Below are positions 1 to 7,940 of a DNA stretch of 64,000 nt, piece by piece. The notes under the pieces were generated by a model. It was given only the letters and a program-made list of their open reading frames with translations, ran no database searches and was not told the DNA's origin. The first letter of the stretch is position 1. Every line of letters starts with the position of its first letter. A program made the position numbers and the translations under genes. This stretch comes from Hominenteromicrobium sp900549945 (lineage in GTDB: Bacteria > Bacillota > Clostridia > Oscillospirales > Acutalibacteraceae): assembly GCA_902472305.1 (NCBI GenBank), contig CABRNK010000005.1, positions 50,425 through 114,424 on the forward strand. Reading direction: 5' to 3'.

Positions 1-1
1 C

Positions 2-253
2 GAGGGCAACGAGCACGAATTCGAGATCATCGACGAAATCGAGAACGACGACGGCTACTTTATGGCGCTGATCCCGACACTCAGCGACGCGGAGGGCGAC
101 GTAGCAGACGCCGACGAGTACTATATCTTCGAGCTCGTCAATGTAGACGGCGAGGAGCAGCTCTCCGAGGTTGAGGATGAGGCCCTGCTTGATAAGCTGG
201 CCGACATTTTCGAATCGCGCTACGCGCAGGCAATGGAGGACGAGGAGGAATAA
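2..253 (+). CDS. DUF1292 (YrzB-like) protein, 5'-truncated
   Basis: The reading frame is open from base 2 to a TAA at 251-253, so the start codon lies outside the window. An internal ATG at 62 is not the true start, because the frame upstream of it encodes an in-family stretch (EFEIIDEIENDDGYFMALIP). Short acidic proteins with this layout (a beta-rich core, then a Glu/Asp-rich tail ending EDEEE) belong to DUF1292, widespread in Firmicutes and often in the yrrK-yrzB neighbourhood. Its biochemical role is not known. The partner genes that would normally precede it are off the left edge. Confidence 0.75.
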   Translation, partial: EGNEHEFEIIDEIENDDGYFMALIPTLSDAEGDVADADEYYIFELVNVDGEEQLSEVEDEALLDKLADIFESRYAQAMEDEEE

Positions 254-334
254 CCTTCCGCGCATAACAAGCCCGGCGCACGCAAACAATAGAATTACCT
301 GCCCGATACGCGGACCGTGCAAGAATAACCCTAC

Positions 335-507
335 ACTCAAATACTCGGGAGCCCGGCTCCACAGACGGACTGCAGACCTCCCGGCGGCGGCTTGACCGCC
401 GTTGGAAGAAGGGAGCGAGAAACCTGTGGGAGGGCACCCACCTGCTTTTACAGTAGCAGGTTATTGAGAGCACGTTACGGTCGGGCGGGGATTTTTATGT
501 CTGTTTC
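335..507 (+). ncRNA. ssrS: 6S-like regulatory RNA (candidate)
   Basis: No credible ORF fills 254-591. The stretch is GC-rich and self-complementary and ends at a strong intrinsic terminator (508-531). The outer ends can pair (CCCGGC near 353 with GTCGGG near 480). A large internal region follows, and the 3' half has two hairpins: GTGGG-loop-CCCAC near 427-442, and ACCTGCT/AGCAGGT around 441-463. A long, nearly symmetrical rod with a central bubble and a CACCCACCTGC...GCAGGTT arm is typical of bacterial 6S RNA, which binds sigma-A RNA polymerase. The 5' end is a guess. Other structured RNAs are possible; an Rfam covariance search would decide. Confidence 0.45.
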
Positions 508-531
508 AAGGCGGTGAAAACCGCCTTTTTT
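508..531 (+). terminator. Rho-independent terminator of the 6S-like RNA
   Basis: An 8-bp stem AAGGCGGT/ACCGCCTT with a GAAA tetraloop is followed by a run of T residues. It sits between the structured RNA and azlC, so azlC is probably transcribed from its own promoter or by read-through. Confidence 0.8.
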
Positions 532-591
532 CAACCCCTTTCCCCGAAAACTGCGGGAAAGGACGACATACATAAAGGGGAATTTCGAGTC

Positions 592-1323
592 ATGCTCACG
601 AAAGCACAGAATTTTACGGCCGGCCTGCGCGACGGCCTGCCGATCTGCTTCGGCTATTTCGCCGTTTCGTTCGCCTTCGGCATTCAGGCGGCCGCCATCG
701 GCCTCACCGTGCCGGAAGCCGCCGTGATCTCCGCCGCAAACCTGACCTCCGCCGGGCAGTTCGCGGCGCTCGGCGTGATCGCCGCGGGTGCTTCTTACCT
801 CGAGCTCGCGTTCACCCAGCTCGTCATCAACCTGCGGTACTTCCTGATGTCCTGCGCGCTCTCGCAGCGGCTCTCCCCCGACATGCGCTTTGCGCACCGG
901 TTTGGCATCGCCTACGGCATGACCGATGAGATCTTCGCCGTCAGCTTCAGCCGGCCCGCGCCGCTCTCCCCGTACTACAGCTACGGCCTGATCGCCGCGG
1001 CGGTGCCCGGCTGGGTGCTCGGCACCGTGCTGGGCGCCGTGGCTGGCAGCATTCTGCCCGGCGTGCTCACCAACGCGCTCGGCATCGCGCTGTACGGCAT
1101 GTTCATCGCGATCGTCGTGCCGCCCGCAAAAGAGAACCGCGCCGTCGCGGCCGTCGCCGTCGTTTCCATGGCGGTTTCCGCCGTGTTCAGTTTAGCGCCG
1201 TATCTCCGGGAGATTTCCTCGGGCTTCCGCATCATTTTGGTGACGGTGCTCGTCGCGGGCGCTGCGGCGTGGCTCGCCCCGCTTGAGGACAAGCCCGCGG
1301 AGGAGGAAAGCCATGCGGCCTGA
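592..1323 (+). CDS. azlC: AzlC-family branched-chain amino acid exporter subunit
   Basis: A 243-residue, mostly hydrophobic protein with about seven membrane segments. The N-terminal GLRDGLPICFGYFAVSFAFG pattern is typical of AzlC, the large subunit of the AzlCD (YgaZH-type) exporter for branched-chain amino acids and analogues. An in-frame ATG lies upstream at 514, but ATG 592 has a purine-rich AAAGGGGA about ten bases before it and gives the usual family N-terminus; the upstream ATG sits inside the terminator hairpin. The 3' end overlaps azlD by 11 bases, consistent with translational coupling of the two subunits. Confidence 0.88.
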   Translation: MLTKAQNFTAGLRDGLPICFGYFAVSFAFGIQAAAIGLTVPEAAVISAANLTSAGQFAALGVIAAGASYLELAFTQLVINLRYFLMSCALSQRLSPDMRFAHRFGIAYGMTDEIFAVSFSRPAPLSPYYSYGLIAAAVPGWVLGTVLGAVAGSILPGVLTNALGIALYGMFIAIVVPPAKENRAVAAVAVVSMAVSAVFSLAPYLREISSGFRIILVTVLVAGAAAWLAPLEDKPAEEESHAA

Positions 1324-1633
1324 GATTTTCGCGTACATCGCCGTGATGGCGCTCGTCACCTACCTGATCCGCCTGCTGCCGCTGACGCTGATCCGGCGCA
1401 GAATCACGAACAAATACATCCGCTCATTCCTCTATTATGTGCCGTATGCGACGCTTTCCGCGATGACCTTCCCGGCGATCCTCTCCTCGACCGGCAGCAC
1501 GTTCAGCGCGGCACTCGGGTTTGCGGCGGCGCTTTTCCTCGCGTTCCGCGGCAAGAGCCTTCTGAGCGTCGCGGTGTTCGCGAGCGCCGTCGTGCTCGTC
1601 TGCGAGCTGTTGCTCCCCCTGCTGCCGCTGTGA
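1313..1633 (+). CDS. azlD: AzlD-family branched-chain amino acid exporter subunit
   Basis: A 106-residue protein with three or four membrane segments and the AzlD hallmark region (a TYLIRLLPL segment near the N-terminus). AzlD is the small partner of AzlC in branched-chain amino acid export. ATG 1313 is preceded by AGGAGGAAAG at 1301-1310 inside the azlC end, which fixes the start; an in-frame ATG at 1283 lacks such a site. The pair forms a two-gene operon closed by the hairpin at 1686-1722. Confidence 0.88.
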   Translation: MRPEIFAYIAVMALVTYLIRLLPLTLIRRRITNKYIRSFLYYVPYATLSAMTFPAILSSTGSTFSAALGFAAALFLAFRGKSLLSVAVFASAVVLVCELLLPLLPL

Positions 1634-1685
1634 GGCCGGGGCAGCGGCTCTTTTTCGCCCGTGCGGAATGCGCCTTCAGAAAGCC

Positions 1686-1722
1686 AAAAGGCTGTATCCT
1701 TTTTTCGGATACAGCCTTTTTT
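1686..1722. terminator. Bidirectional intrinsic terminator
   Basis: A 14-bp perfect stem (AAAAGGCTGTATCC with GGATACAGCCTTTT) has T-runs on both strands. It can end azlCD on the plus strand and the aldo/keto reductase gene on the minus strand. Confidence 0.85.
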
Positions 1723-1732
1723 CGTTTTTCGG

Positions 1733-2863
1733 TTATCCCTCGTTTTCGAAATGCGACGCCACCGTTTTCAGGTGCTCGATGATCGGCAGGTGCTGCGGAC
1801 ATACGCCCTCGCACTGGCCGCACGCGATGCAGTCGCTCGCCTTGCCGAAATCGCGGGTCAGGTTGTCGTAATATTCGCCCTGTGGGGTCCAGCCCTTGCC
1901 CTTGACCTCCTGCATATCGGCGTTGTAGAGCGAGAAATATTTCGGGATCGCGATGTTCATCGGGCAGCCGTCCACGCAGTAGGCGCAGCCGGTGCAGGGG
2001 ACTGCGATGTTCGCGTTGATCCGCTCCACAGCCTTCTGCACGACCGCGCGCTCCGCCTCGCTGAGCGGCTCAAAGTCCTGCATGTAGCCGGTGTTGTCGA
2101 GCAGCTGCTCCATGGTGCTCATGCCGGAGAGCACGATCTGCACGTTCGGCAGGCTCGCCGCAAAGCGGATGGCCCAAGACGGCACCGACATCTCCGGCGC
2201 GAACGACTTGAACATTTCCGCGACCGTATCCGGTACAGCCGCGAGCGTGCCGCCCTTAACCGGCTCCATGACAAATACCGGTACGCCGTGCTTCTCCGCG
2301 ACCTCGTAGCACGCGCGGGACTGCACACCGGCGCTGTCCCAATCGAGGTAGTTGATCTGAAGCTGGACGAACTCGAATTCCGGGTGCTCGGTCAGCACGC
2401 GGTCGAGCAGCGCCGCGCCGTCGTGGAAGGAAAAGCCGATGTGCTTTACAAGCCCCTGCGCCTTTTTCTCCCGGATCCACGAAAAGCAGTCAAGCGTGTT
2501 GTACACGTCGAGGCTGTGCACGTTGATGTCGTGCAGCAGGTAATAGTCGAAAAATTCCACGCCGGTCTTTTCGCGCTGCTCGTTGAAGATCCGGTCGCGG
2601 TCCTCCTTCGTCTTGATGAAGCCGGAATGCAGCTTCGTCGCCAGCGTAAAGCTGTCGCGCGGGTGGCGCTGCACGAGCGCCTCCTTGGCGGCGCGCTCAC
2701 TCTGGAACGCGCAGTACATCCACGCCGTGTCAAAATACGTGAAGCCGCGCTCGAGAAAGGTATCCACCATCTTTTTGGTCTGCTCCATGTCGATCTTCCC
2801 CGGGTCGTTCTCGTCCAGAGACGGCAGACGCATCAGGCCGAAGCCGAGTTTTTTCTGTGCCAT
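1733..2863 (-). CDS. Aldo/keto reductase with C-terminal 2x[4Fe-4S] domain
   Basis: A 376-residue protein. Residues 1 to about 270 form the aldo/keto reductase barrel: the GFGLMRLP start, Asp and Tyr in FDTAWMY, a Lys in LATKL and a His in LLHDI are candidate catalytic residues. The C-terminal 100 residues hold two ferredoxin-like motifs, CTGCAYCVDGCP and CIACGQCEGVCP, each able to ligate a [4Fe-4S] cluster. This combined architecture is common in anaerobic Firmicutes and implies electron transfer between clusters and the carbonyl/alcohol site; the substrate is unknown. The start follows a good AAGGAGTGG site. It is a single-gene unit facing azlD. Confidence 0.85.
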   Translation of the reverse strand: MAQKKLGFGLMRLPSLDENDPGKIDMEQTKKMVDTFLERGFTYFDTAWMYCAFQSERAAKEALVQRHPRDSFTLATKLHSGFIKTKEDRDRIFNEQREKTGVEFFDYYLLHDINVHSLDVYNTLDCFSWIREKKAQGLVKHIGFSFHDGAALLDRVLTEHPEFEFVQLQINYLDWDSAGVQSRACYEVAEKHGVPVFVMEPVKGGTLAAVPDTVAEMFKSFAPEMSVPSWAIRFAASLPNVQIVLSGMSTMEQLLDNTGYMQDFEPLSEAERAVVQKAVERINANIAVPCTGCAYCVDGCPMNIAIPKYFSLYNADMQEVKGKGWTPQGEYYDNLTRDFGKASDCIACGQCEGVCPQHLPIIEHLKTVASHFENEG

Positions 2864-3010
2864 CGTTTATATCCACTCCTTGTTTTTCATCCATCTGCGA
2901 CTATTCTAGCACGGCGCGGCGGAAAAAGCAAATAGCTGGTTTGCATCCCGCTGTATGCTTTGAAGGCATCGCAGGGGACTTCTGCCGCATAAGCTGCACG
3001 CAGAGCGCCG

Positions 3011-3310
3011 TCACCGCGAGCCCGCATCGCCCTTCCGCCGCAGGCGCGCGCCGTATTTTTCAAGCGCGCCGGAAAGCGCCCCTTCGGCGTCGACGTCCAG
3101 CTCGCAGCAGAGCGCCAGCAGCGAAAAAAGGCAGTCGCCGAGCTCCTCCGCGGTCTCCGGCGTCGGCGTGTACGGCCTTTTGCCGTAGTCCATCCCCCGC
3201 AGAATCTCCTTTGCGACCTCGCCGGTCTCGCTCGCGAGGTCGAGGCACCGGGCCGCCGCGCCGCAGAGCATATCGTTTTCCCTGAGAAATGTACGCACTC
3301 TTTCCTGCAT
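3011..3310 (-). CDS. MazG-like nucleotide pyrophosphohydrolase
   Basis: A 99-residue all-alpha protein. The metal-binding pattern of the MazG/dUTPase all-alpha NTP pyrophosphatase superfamily is visible: ETGEVAKEI (E-x-x-E) followed by EELGDCLF (E-x-x-D). Such enzymes hydrolyse nucleoside triphosphates to the monophosphate and PPi, often for house-cleaning. The start is supported by GGAGG eight bases upstream. It is located just downstream of gap but separated from it by that gene's terminator. The exact nucleotide substrate cannot be read from sequence. Confidence 0.75.
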   Translation of the reverse strand: MQERVRTFLRENDMLCGAAARCLDLASETGEVAKEILRGMDYGKRPYTPTPETAEELGDCLFSLLALCCELDVDAEGALSGALEKYGARLRRKGDAGSR

Positions 3311-3355
3311 ATCCGTTTCCTCCGTTTCCGCGGCCCATCCGCCGCATAAAACAAA

Positions 3356-3382
3356 GAAGGGACAGGAAAAACCCTGCCCCTT
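3356..3382 (-). terminator. Intrinsic terminator of gap
   Basis: On the minus strand a 10-bp stem (AAGGGGCAGG with CCTGTCCCTT, one G-U pair) is followed by a short pyrimidine tract, directly after the GAPDH stop codon. Confidence 0.75.
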
Positions 3383-3399
3383 CCGTACAGACTGAAAAA

Positions 3400-4434
3400 T
3401 TAGATCTCAGCGAAGTACTTGATCGTTCTGACCATCTGGCTCGTGTAGGAGTTCTCGTTGTCGTACCAGGAAACAACCTGAACCTCATAGAGGTCGTCCG
3501 CGATCTTCGCAACCATCGTCTGCGTTGCGTCGAACAGGGAACCGTACTTCATACCGATAACGTCGGAGGAAACGATCTGATCCTCGTTGTAGCCGAAGCT
3601 CTCGGAGGCCGCCGCCTTCATAGCCGCGTTGATGCCTTCCTTCGTGACGTCCGTGCCCTTAACGACAGCCGTGAGGATCGTCGTGGAGCCGGTCGGAACC
3701 GGAACACGCTGTGCAGAGCCGATGAGCTTGCCGTTGAGCTCCGGGATAACAAGGCCGATCGCCTTCGCAGCACCCGTGGAGTTCGGAACGATGTTCGCAG
3801 CGCCGGCGCGCGCACGGCGGTAGTCGCCCTTTCTGTGCGGGCCGTCGAGGATCATCTGATCGCCGGTGTAAGCATGGATCGTGCTCATGATGCCGCTCTG
3901 AACCGGAGCGTAGTCGTTGAGCGCCTTCGCCATCGGGGCGAGGCAGTTCGTGGTGCAGCTCGCTGCGGAAATGATGGTATCCTCAGCCGTGAGGGTCTTC
4001 TCGTTCACGCTGTAAACGATCGTCGGGAGATCGTTGCCGGCCGGAGCGGAGATGACAACCTTCTTCGCGCCCGCATCGATGTGCGCCTGCGCCTTTGCCT
4101 TAGAGGTGTAGAAGCCCGTGCACTCGAGAACAACGTCAACGCCGATCTCGCCCCACGGAAGGTCCTTCGCGTCCTTCTCCGCGTAGATCTTCAGCGTCTT
4201 GCCGTCGACCGTGATGGTGTTCGCCTCGTCGTCAGCCTCAACGGTGTGCAGGCCTTCGCCGATCTTGCCGCAGTAGCCGCCCTGAGCGGTATCGTACTTC
4301 AGAAGATGTGCGAGCATGGAGGGCTTCGTAAGATCGTTGATCGCAACAACCTCATAACCCTCAGCGCCGAACATCTGTCTGAACGCCAGACGGCCAATGC
4401 GGCCAAAACCATTGATTGCAACTTTAACTGCCAT
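3400..4434 (-). CDS. gap: Type I glyceraldehyde-3-phosphate dehydrogenase
   Basis: A 344-residue glycolytic enzyme that oxidatively phosphorylates glyceraldehyde-3-phosphate with NAD. The N-terminal Rossmann motif INGFGRIGRLAF and the active-site segment SAASCTTNCLAP with the catalytic Cys are intact, as is the C-terminal SWYDNENSYTSQM segment. An ATG 33 bases upstream is in frame, but ATG 4434 directly follows AGGAGGT with ideal spacing and gives the standard N-terminus. Its own consensus-like promoter (4480-4508) and terminator make it monocistronic and probably highly expressed. Confidence 0.97.
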   Translation of the reverse strand: MAVKVAINGFGRIGRLAFRQMFGAEGYEVVAINDLTKPSMLAHLLKYDTAQGGYCGKIGEGLHTVEADDEANTITVDGKTLKIYAEKDAKDLPWGEIGVDVVLECTGFYTSKAKAQAHIDAGAKKVVISAPAGNDLPTIVYSVNEKTLTAEDTIISAASCTTNCLAPMAKALNDYAPVQSGIMSTIHAYTGDQMILDGPHRKGDYRRARAGAANIVPNSTGAAKAIGLVIPELNGKLIGSAQRVPVPTGSTTILTAVVKGTDVTKEGINAAMKAAASESFGYNEDQIVSSDVIGMKYGSLFDATQTMVAKIADDLYEVQVVSWYDNENSYTSQMVRTIKYFAEI

Positions 4435-4479
4435 GATTGTTATACCTCCTGATATTTGTAGATACAAGATCTTGCCTAT

Positions 4480-4508
4480 ATTTTATAGCATTTCCGGAAA
4501 TAATACAA
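4480..4508 (-). promoter_or_regulatory. Sigma-A promoter of gap
   Basis: On the minus strand TTGTAT (-35) is separated by 17 bases from TAAAAT (-10), placing transcription start about 35-40 bases upstream of the gap start codon. Confidence 0.6.
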
Positions 4509-4552
4509 GGCTTTTTTAGCTGAACACCAAACTTTTTCCCTAAAAAAGCCGC

Positions 4553-5449
4553 TCACCGGCCGGAACCCGCCTTAAAACCGGGCTTTTTCTCGTGTGCGGG
4601 CGCGTGCTCGGGCGCACACAGCGCGAAAATCTCCCCTCTGAGGGAGAAAAGCAGCGCAAGGATGTGCACGCAGACCGCGAGCATGGCGAGCTGGATCACA
4701 TACGGCATCTCCGTGGCATAGCCGCGGCCGGCAACAATCAGCACCGTATTCGAGACCACATACGTGAGCCAGAACACGGCGGCGGGCAGGCCGAACACAA
4801 AGGCCGTGCGCGCCGCTTTCTGCCCGCCCACGCCGGAGAGCAGCTTGCCCTCGGCAAGCAGGAAGAGGAGCATCGCCGCGCCGCCGCCGACCGTGTAGAG
4901 GTTTTCCACGGTCGTAGCCGAGGCGGAATACAGCATGAAGGTCAGCAGCATGTAGCTCAGTCCCCACACGACGCCGAGCGCCCAAAGCGCGCCGGGCTTT
5001 CCGGGAAACGCCCCGCCGCGCATCCAGAGCACGGCCGCCGCGGCCGCCGCAGCGCCGAACAGCACCGTGAAAACAGCGAACGGCACATGCGACTGCACCT
5101 GCGCGGGCAGCACGAAGTAAGAGACGCCGAACGCCCTGTAGGCGTGCGCGTCCCACAAAAGGGCCACCGCGCAGAGCAGAAGGAAAACGCCCGCAAGCAG
5201 CGATGTGATGCCGGCGGGCCAGCTTCTCACCGGCCGCAGCACGCCGCAGCGCCCGCGGTCCAAAAAGCAGAGCAGGCCCGCCGCGAGCGCGGACAGGAGC
5301 GTCGCCCCGCTGTAGAGGATTGTCAGCGTACCGCTGTCCGTCACGAAGCCCGTTTCGTAATCAAAAAAGAAAAGCATCTGGATGCAGCGCAGTACCGTGC
5401 CGAGCAGGACGCCGGCACCCGCAATCCAGAACGCGCATTTTGTTTTCAT
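4553..5449 (-). CDS. Polytopic membrane protein of unknown function
   Basis: A 298-residue protein with roughly eight hydrophobic segments separated by short Arg-rich loops and a charged C-terminal tail. I recognise no enzyme motif. An in-frame ATG at 5476 exists, but ATG 5449 has GGAG ten bases upstream and starts MKTKCAFWIAG, a normal membrane-protein N-terminus, so I prefer it. It is transcribed divergently from the MarR-ABC operon and is probably monocistronic. A role in transport or membrane sensing is only a guess. Confidence 0.6.
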   Translation of the reverse strand: MKTKCAFWIAGAGVLLGTVLRCIQMLFFFDYETGFVTDSGTLTILYSGATLLSALAAGLLCFLDRGRCGVLRPVRSWPAGITSLLAGVFLLLCAVALLWDAHAYRAFGVSYFVLPAQVQSHVPFAVFTVLFGAAAAAAAVLWMRGGAFPGKPGALWALGVVWGLSYMLLTFMLYSASATTVENLYTVGGGAAMLLFLLAEGKLLSGVGGQKAARTAFVFGLPAAVFWLTYVVSNTVLIVAGRGYATEMPYVIQLAMLAVCVHILALLFSLRGEIFALCAPEHAPAHEKKPGFKAGSGR

Positions 5450-5573
5450 TTCAGCAGTTCTCCATTTCTGGGGCATAGCCCGCAGCCGTTTTTAAGACAA
5501 ATCCATTATAGCATATCCGGCGGTGCAAGAAAACACCCGGCAGAAATTTTTTTGAAAATTCAAATCTAACATC

Positions 5574-5602
5574 TTGACATTGTTGAATGCACCAACTATA
5601 AT
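5574..5602 (+). promoter_or_regulatory. Consensus sigma-A promoter of the MarR-ABC operon
   Basis: Perfect TTGACA and TATAAT hexamers are spaced by 17 bases. A small palindrome TTGAA-AA-TTCAA lies immediately upstream (about 5552-5563) and could be an operator for the MarR protein encoded by the first gene; this is inference. The strong promoter would need a repressor, consistent with MarR autoregulation. Confidence 0.8.
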
Positions 5603-5706
5603 ATAGGCCAGAGCAAACAATTAAGCGCATGATTGTTCACCGCATGCCAATTTTGTCCGCTCAAACCTATCCACTTCCACTTTAATAAAGAAAGGATGCG
5701 GTCGAT

Positions 5707-6183
5707 ATGCCGAAAGAAAGCATTGGGCATGCGCTGCACGCACTGAACAGCAAGACGCACCGGTTCATCGACACCTACTTGCACAAGCGGGAAAACGACC
5801 AGCTCACTGGCGCAAACACGTGGGTGATCCACTTCATCGCCGAGCACCGCGGCTCGCCCGTCTACCTGCGCGACGTGGAGCGCCACTTCGGCGTAACGCG
5901 CTCCACGGCCTCGAAGGTCGTGGACCTGCTCGTGCGCAAGGGCTTTGTGGAGCGCCACATCGGGGAAACCGATTCGCGCCTGCGCCGCCTGACGCTCACA
6001 AAGCAGGCCGAGGATCTGCTGCAAACCATCAACGAGGACCACGAAATGCTGGAAAGCGTGCTGACGCGCGGCTTCACGGCAAACGAGGTGCGCACGCTGC
6101 ACGCCTATTTGCAGCGCATGCAGAATAACATCGACACCGCCGCGCTGGAGCGGCAGAAAACACAGAAGGAGGGTCGGGCTTGA
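5707..6183 (+). CDS. MarR-family transcriptional regulator
   Basis: A 158-residue protein with a MarR winged helix: helix-turn-helix around residues 55-80 (LRDVERHFGVTRSTASKVVDL) and the wing DSRLRRLTLT. MarR dimers usually repress adjacent genes and release DNA on binding small molecules. It is the first gene of an operon with two ABC exporter subunits; its TGA overlaps the TTG start of the next gene. It probably represses the strong promoter at 5574-5602 in the absence of a toxic ligand. The start follows AAAGGATG. Confidence 0.88.
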   Translation: MPKESIGHALHALNSKTHRFIDTYLHKRENDQLTGANTWVIHFIAEHRGSPVYLRDVERHFGVTRSTASKVVDLLVRKGFVERHIGETDSRLRRLTLTKQAEDLLQTINEDHEMLESVLTRGFTANEVRTLHAYLQRMQNNIDTAALERQKTQKEGRA

Positions 6184-7940
6184 TCCAGAAACTGATGCGG
6201 AGCATCCGCGAACAGAAAAAAAGCTCCATCCTCGCCATGGTCACGATCAGCGGCGAGGTCGTTTTTGAGGTCATCATCCCCATTCTGATGGCCAACCTGA
6301 TCGATTACGGCATCGACGCCGGCAACATGCCCTACGTCGCCAAAATGGGGCTCATCCTGCTGCTCTCGGCGGCGGGCCAGCTTCTGTGCGGCGTGATCTC
6401 AGGCAAATTTGCCGCCGAGGCCTCGAGCGGCTTCGCGCGGAACCTGCGCCACGACATGTTCTACAAGGTGCAGACCTTCTCGTTCTCGAACATTGATAAG
6501 TTTTCGACGGCGAGCATCGTCACCCGCCTGACGACCGACGTGACGAACCTGCAGAATACATACCAGATGATCATCCGCATGGCGGTGCGCAGCCCGCTGA
6601 TGATGGTCTTTTCTCTCGTCGCGGCGTTCTCGATCGACGCGCAGCTCTCTCTGATCTTCCTCGCGATCATCCCGGTGCTCGCGTTCGGCCTTTACTTCAT
6701 TATGACGCGGACGCACCCGATCTTCGAGCGCGTTTTCCGCACGTATGACCACCTCAACGGCGTCGTGCAGGAAAACCTGCACGGCATCCGCGTCGTCAAA
6801 TCTTTCGTGCGCGAGGACCACGAGGAGCAGAAATTCAACGCGATCTCCGAGCGCATCTACAAGGACTTCAAAAAGGCGGAGCAGCAGCTCGCTTGGAACG
6901 CCCCGCTGATGCAGCTTTGCATGTACGCCGCAATCATCCTGATCTCGTGGTTCGGCGCGCGCGCCATCGTGGCCTGCGGCGGCGACGCGGCACTCGGCCT
7001 TTCGACCGGCGAGCTTCTGAGCCTGATCTCTTACGCGACGCAGATCCTCATGAGCCTGATGGGCCTCTCGATGATCTTCGTCATGATCACGATGTCCCGC
7101 ACCTCGGGCGAGCGCGCCGTCGAGCTGCTCGACGAGACACCGGACATCACGACGCCTGAAAACGCCGTCACCCATGTTGAGGACGGCGGCATCGTATTCG
7201 ACAACGTGCGGTTCAGCTACCACAAAAACAACGGCAAGCCCGTTTTGAGCGACATTAATCTGACGATCCCGGCCGGCGCGACGGTCGGCATCATCGGCGG
7301 CACCGGCTCCTCGAAATCGAGCCTTGTGCAGCTCATCCCCCGCCTGTATGACGTGACGGAGGGCTGCGTGAAGGTCGGCGGCGTCGATGTGCGCCGCTAC
7401 GATCTCGACACGCTGCGCGGCGCGGTCGCGATGGTCCTGCAGAAAAACGAGCTGTTCTCCGGCACGATCAAGGAAAACCTGCGCTGGGGCAGCGAACACG
7501 CAACGGATGAGGAGCTTATCCACGCCTGCAAGCTCGCGCAGGCGGACGACTTTGTCCGCGCCTTCCCGCAGGGCTACGACACCTATATCGAGCAGGGCGG
7601 CACCAACGTCTCCGGCGGCCAGAAGCAGCGCCTATGTATCGCGCGCGCTCTGCTGAAAAAGCCGAAGATCCTGATTCTCGACGACTCGACGAGCGCCGTC
7701 GACACGCGCACCGACGCGCTGATCCGCGAGGCGTTCGCGAAGGAGATCCCCGACACGACGAAAATCATCATCGCGCAGCGCATCACCTCGGTGCAGGACG
7801 CCGACATGATCCTCGTGCTCGACGACGGCAAGATCGTGGACTGCGGCGCGCACGACGAACTGCTGAAATCCAGCCCGATCTACCGCGAGGTTTACGAATC
7901 CCAGACGAAAGGAGACGACGACAATGCCCCCACGTCCTAA
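6180..7940 (+). CDS. Heterodimeric ABC multidrug exporter subunit with degenerate catalytic site (BmrC-like)
   Basis: A 586-residue half-transporter: six-helix exporter domain (residues about 15-310) and a nucleotide-binding domain. Walker A GGTGSSKSS and signature VSGGQKQR are present. However, the residue after Walker B is Asp not Glu (ILILDDSTS), and the switch histidine is Gln (IIAQRI). These two changes mark the non-hydrolytic site typical of heterodimeric exporters such as BmrCD and TM287/288. A TTG start at 6180 is chosen because AAGGAGGG lies six bases upstream; the next ATG (6195) is too far. It overlaps marR by four bases and the next gene by 17, so the three are co-translated. Confidence 0.9.
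   Translation: MIQKLMRSIREQKKSSILAMVTISGEVVFEVIIPILMANLIDYGIDAGNMPYVAKMGLILLLSAAGQLLCGVISGKFAAEASSGFARNLRHDMFYKVQTFSFSNIDKFSTASIVTRLTTDVTNLQNTYQMIIRMAVRSPLMMVFSLVAAFSIDAQLSLIFLAIIPVLAFGLYFIMTRTHPIFERVFRTYDHLNGVVQENLHGIRVVKSFVREDHEEQKFNAISERIYKDFKKAEQQLAWNAPLMQLCMYAAIILISWFGARAIVACGGDAALGLSTGELLSLISYATQILMSLMGLSMIFVMITMSRTSGERAVELLDETPDITTPENAVTHVEDGGIVFDNVRFSYHKNNGKPVLSDINLTIPAGATVGIIGGTGSSKSSLVQLIPRLYDVTEGCVKVGGVDVRRYDLDTLRGAVAMVLQKNELFSGTIKENLRWGSEHATDEELIHACKLAQADDFVRAFPQGYDTYIEQGGTNVSGGQKQRLCIARALLKKPKILILDDSTSAVDTRTDALIREAFAKEIPDTTKIIIAQRITSVQDADMILVLDDGKIVDCGAHDELLKSSPIYREVYESQTKGDDDNAPTS

Noticed and set aside
1661..2935. Long plus-strand frame opposite the aldo/keto reductase
   Set aside because: It is the complement of a well-supported gene in GC-rich DNA; its protein is Arg/Ala/His-rich with no family features.
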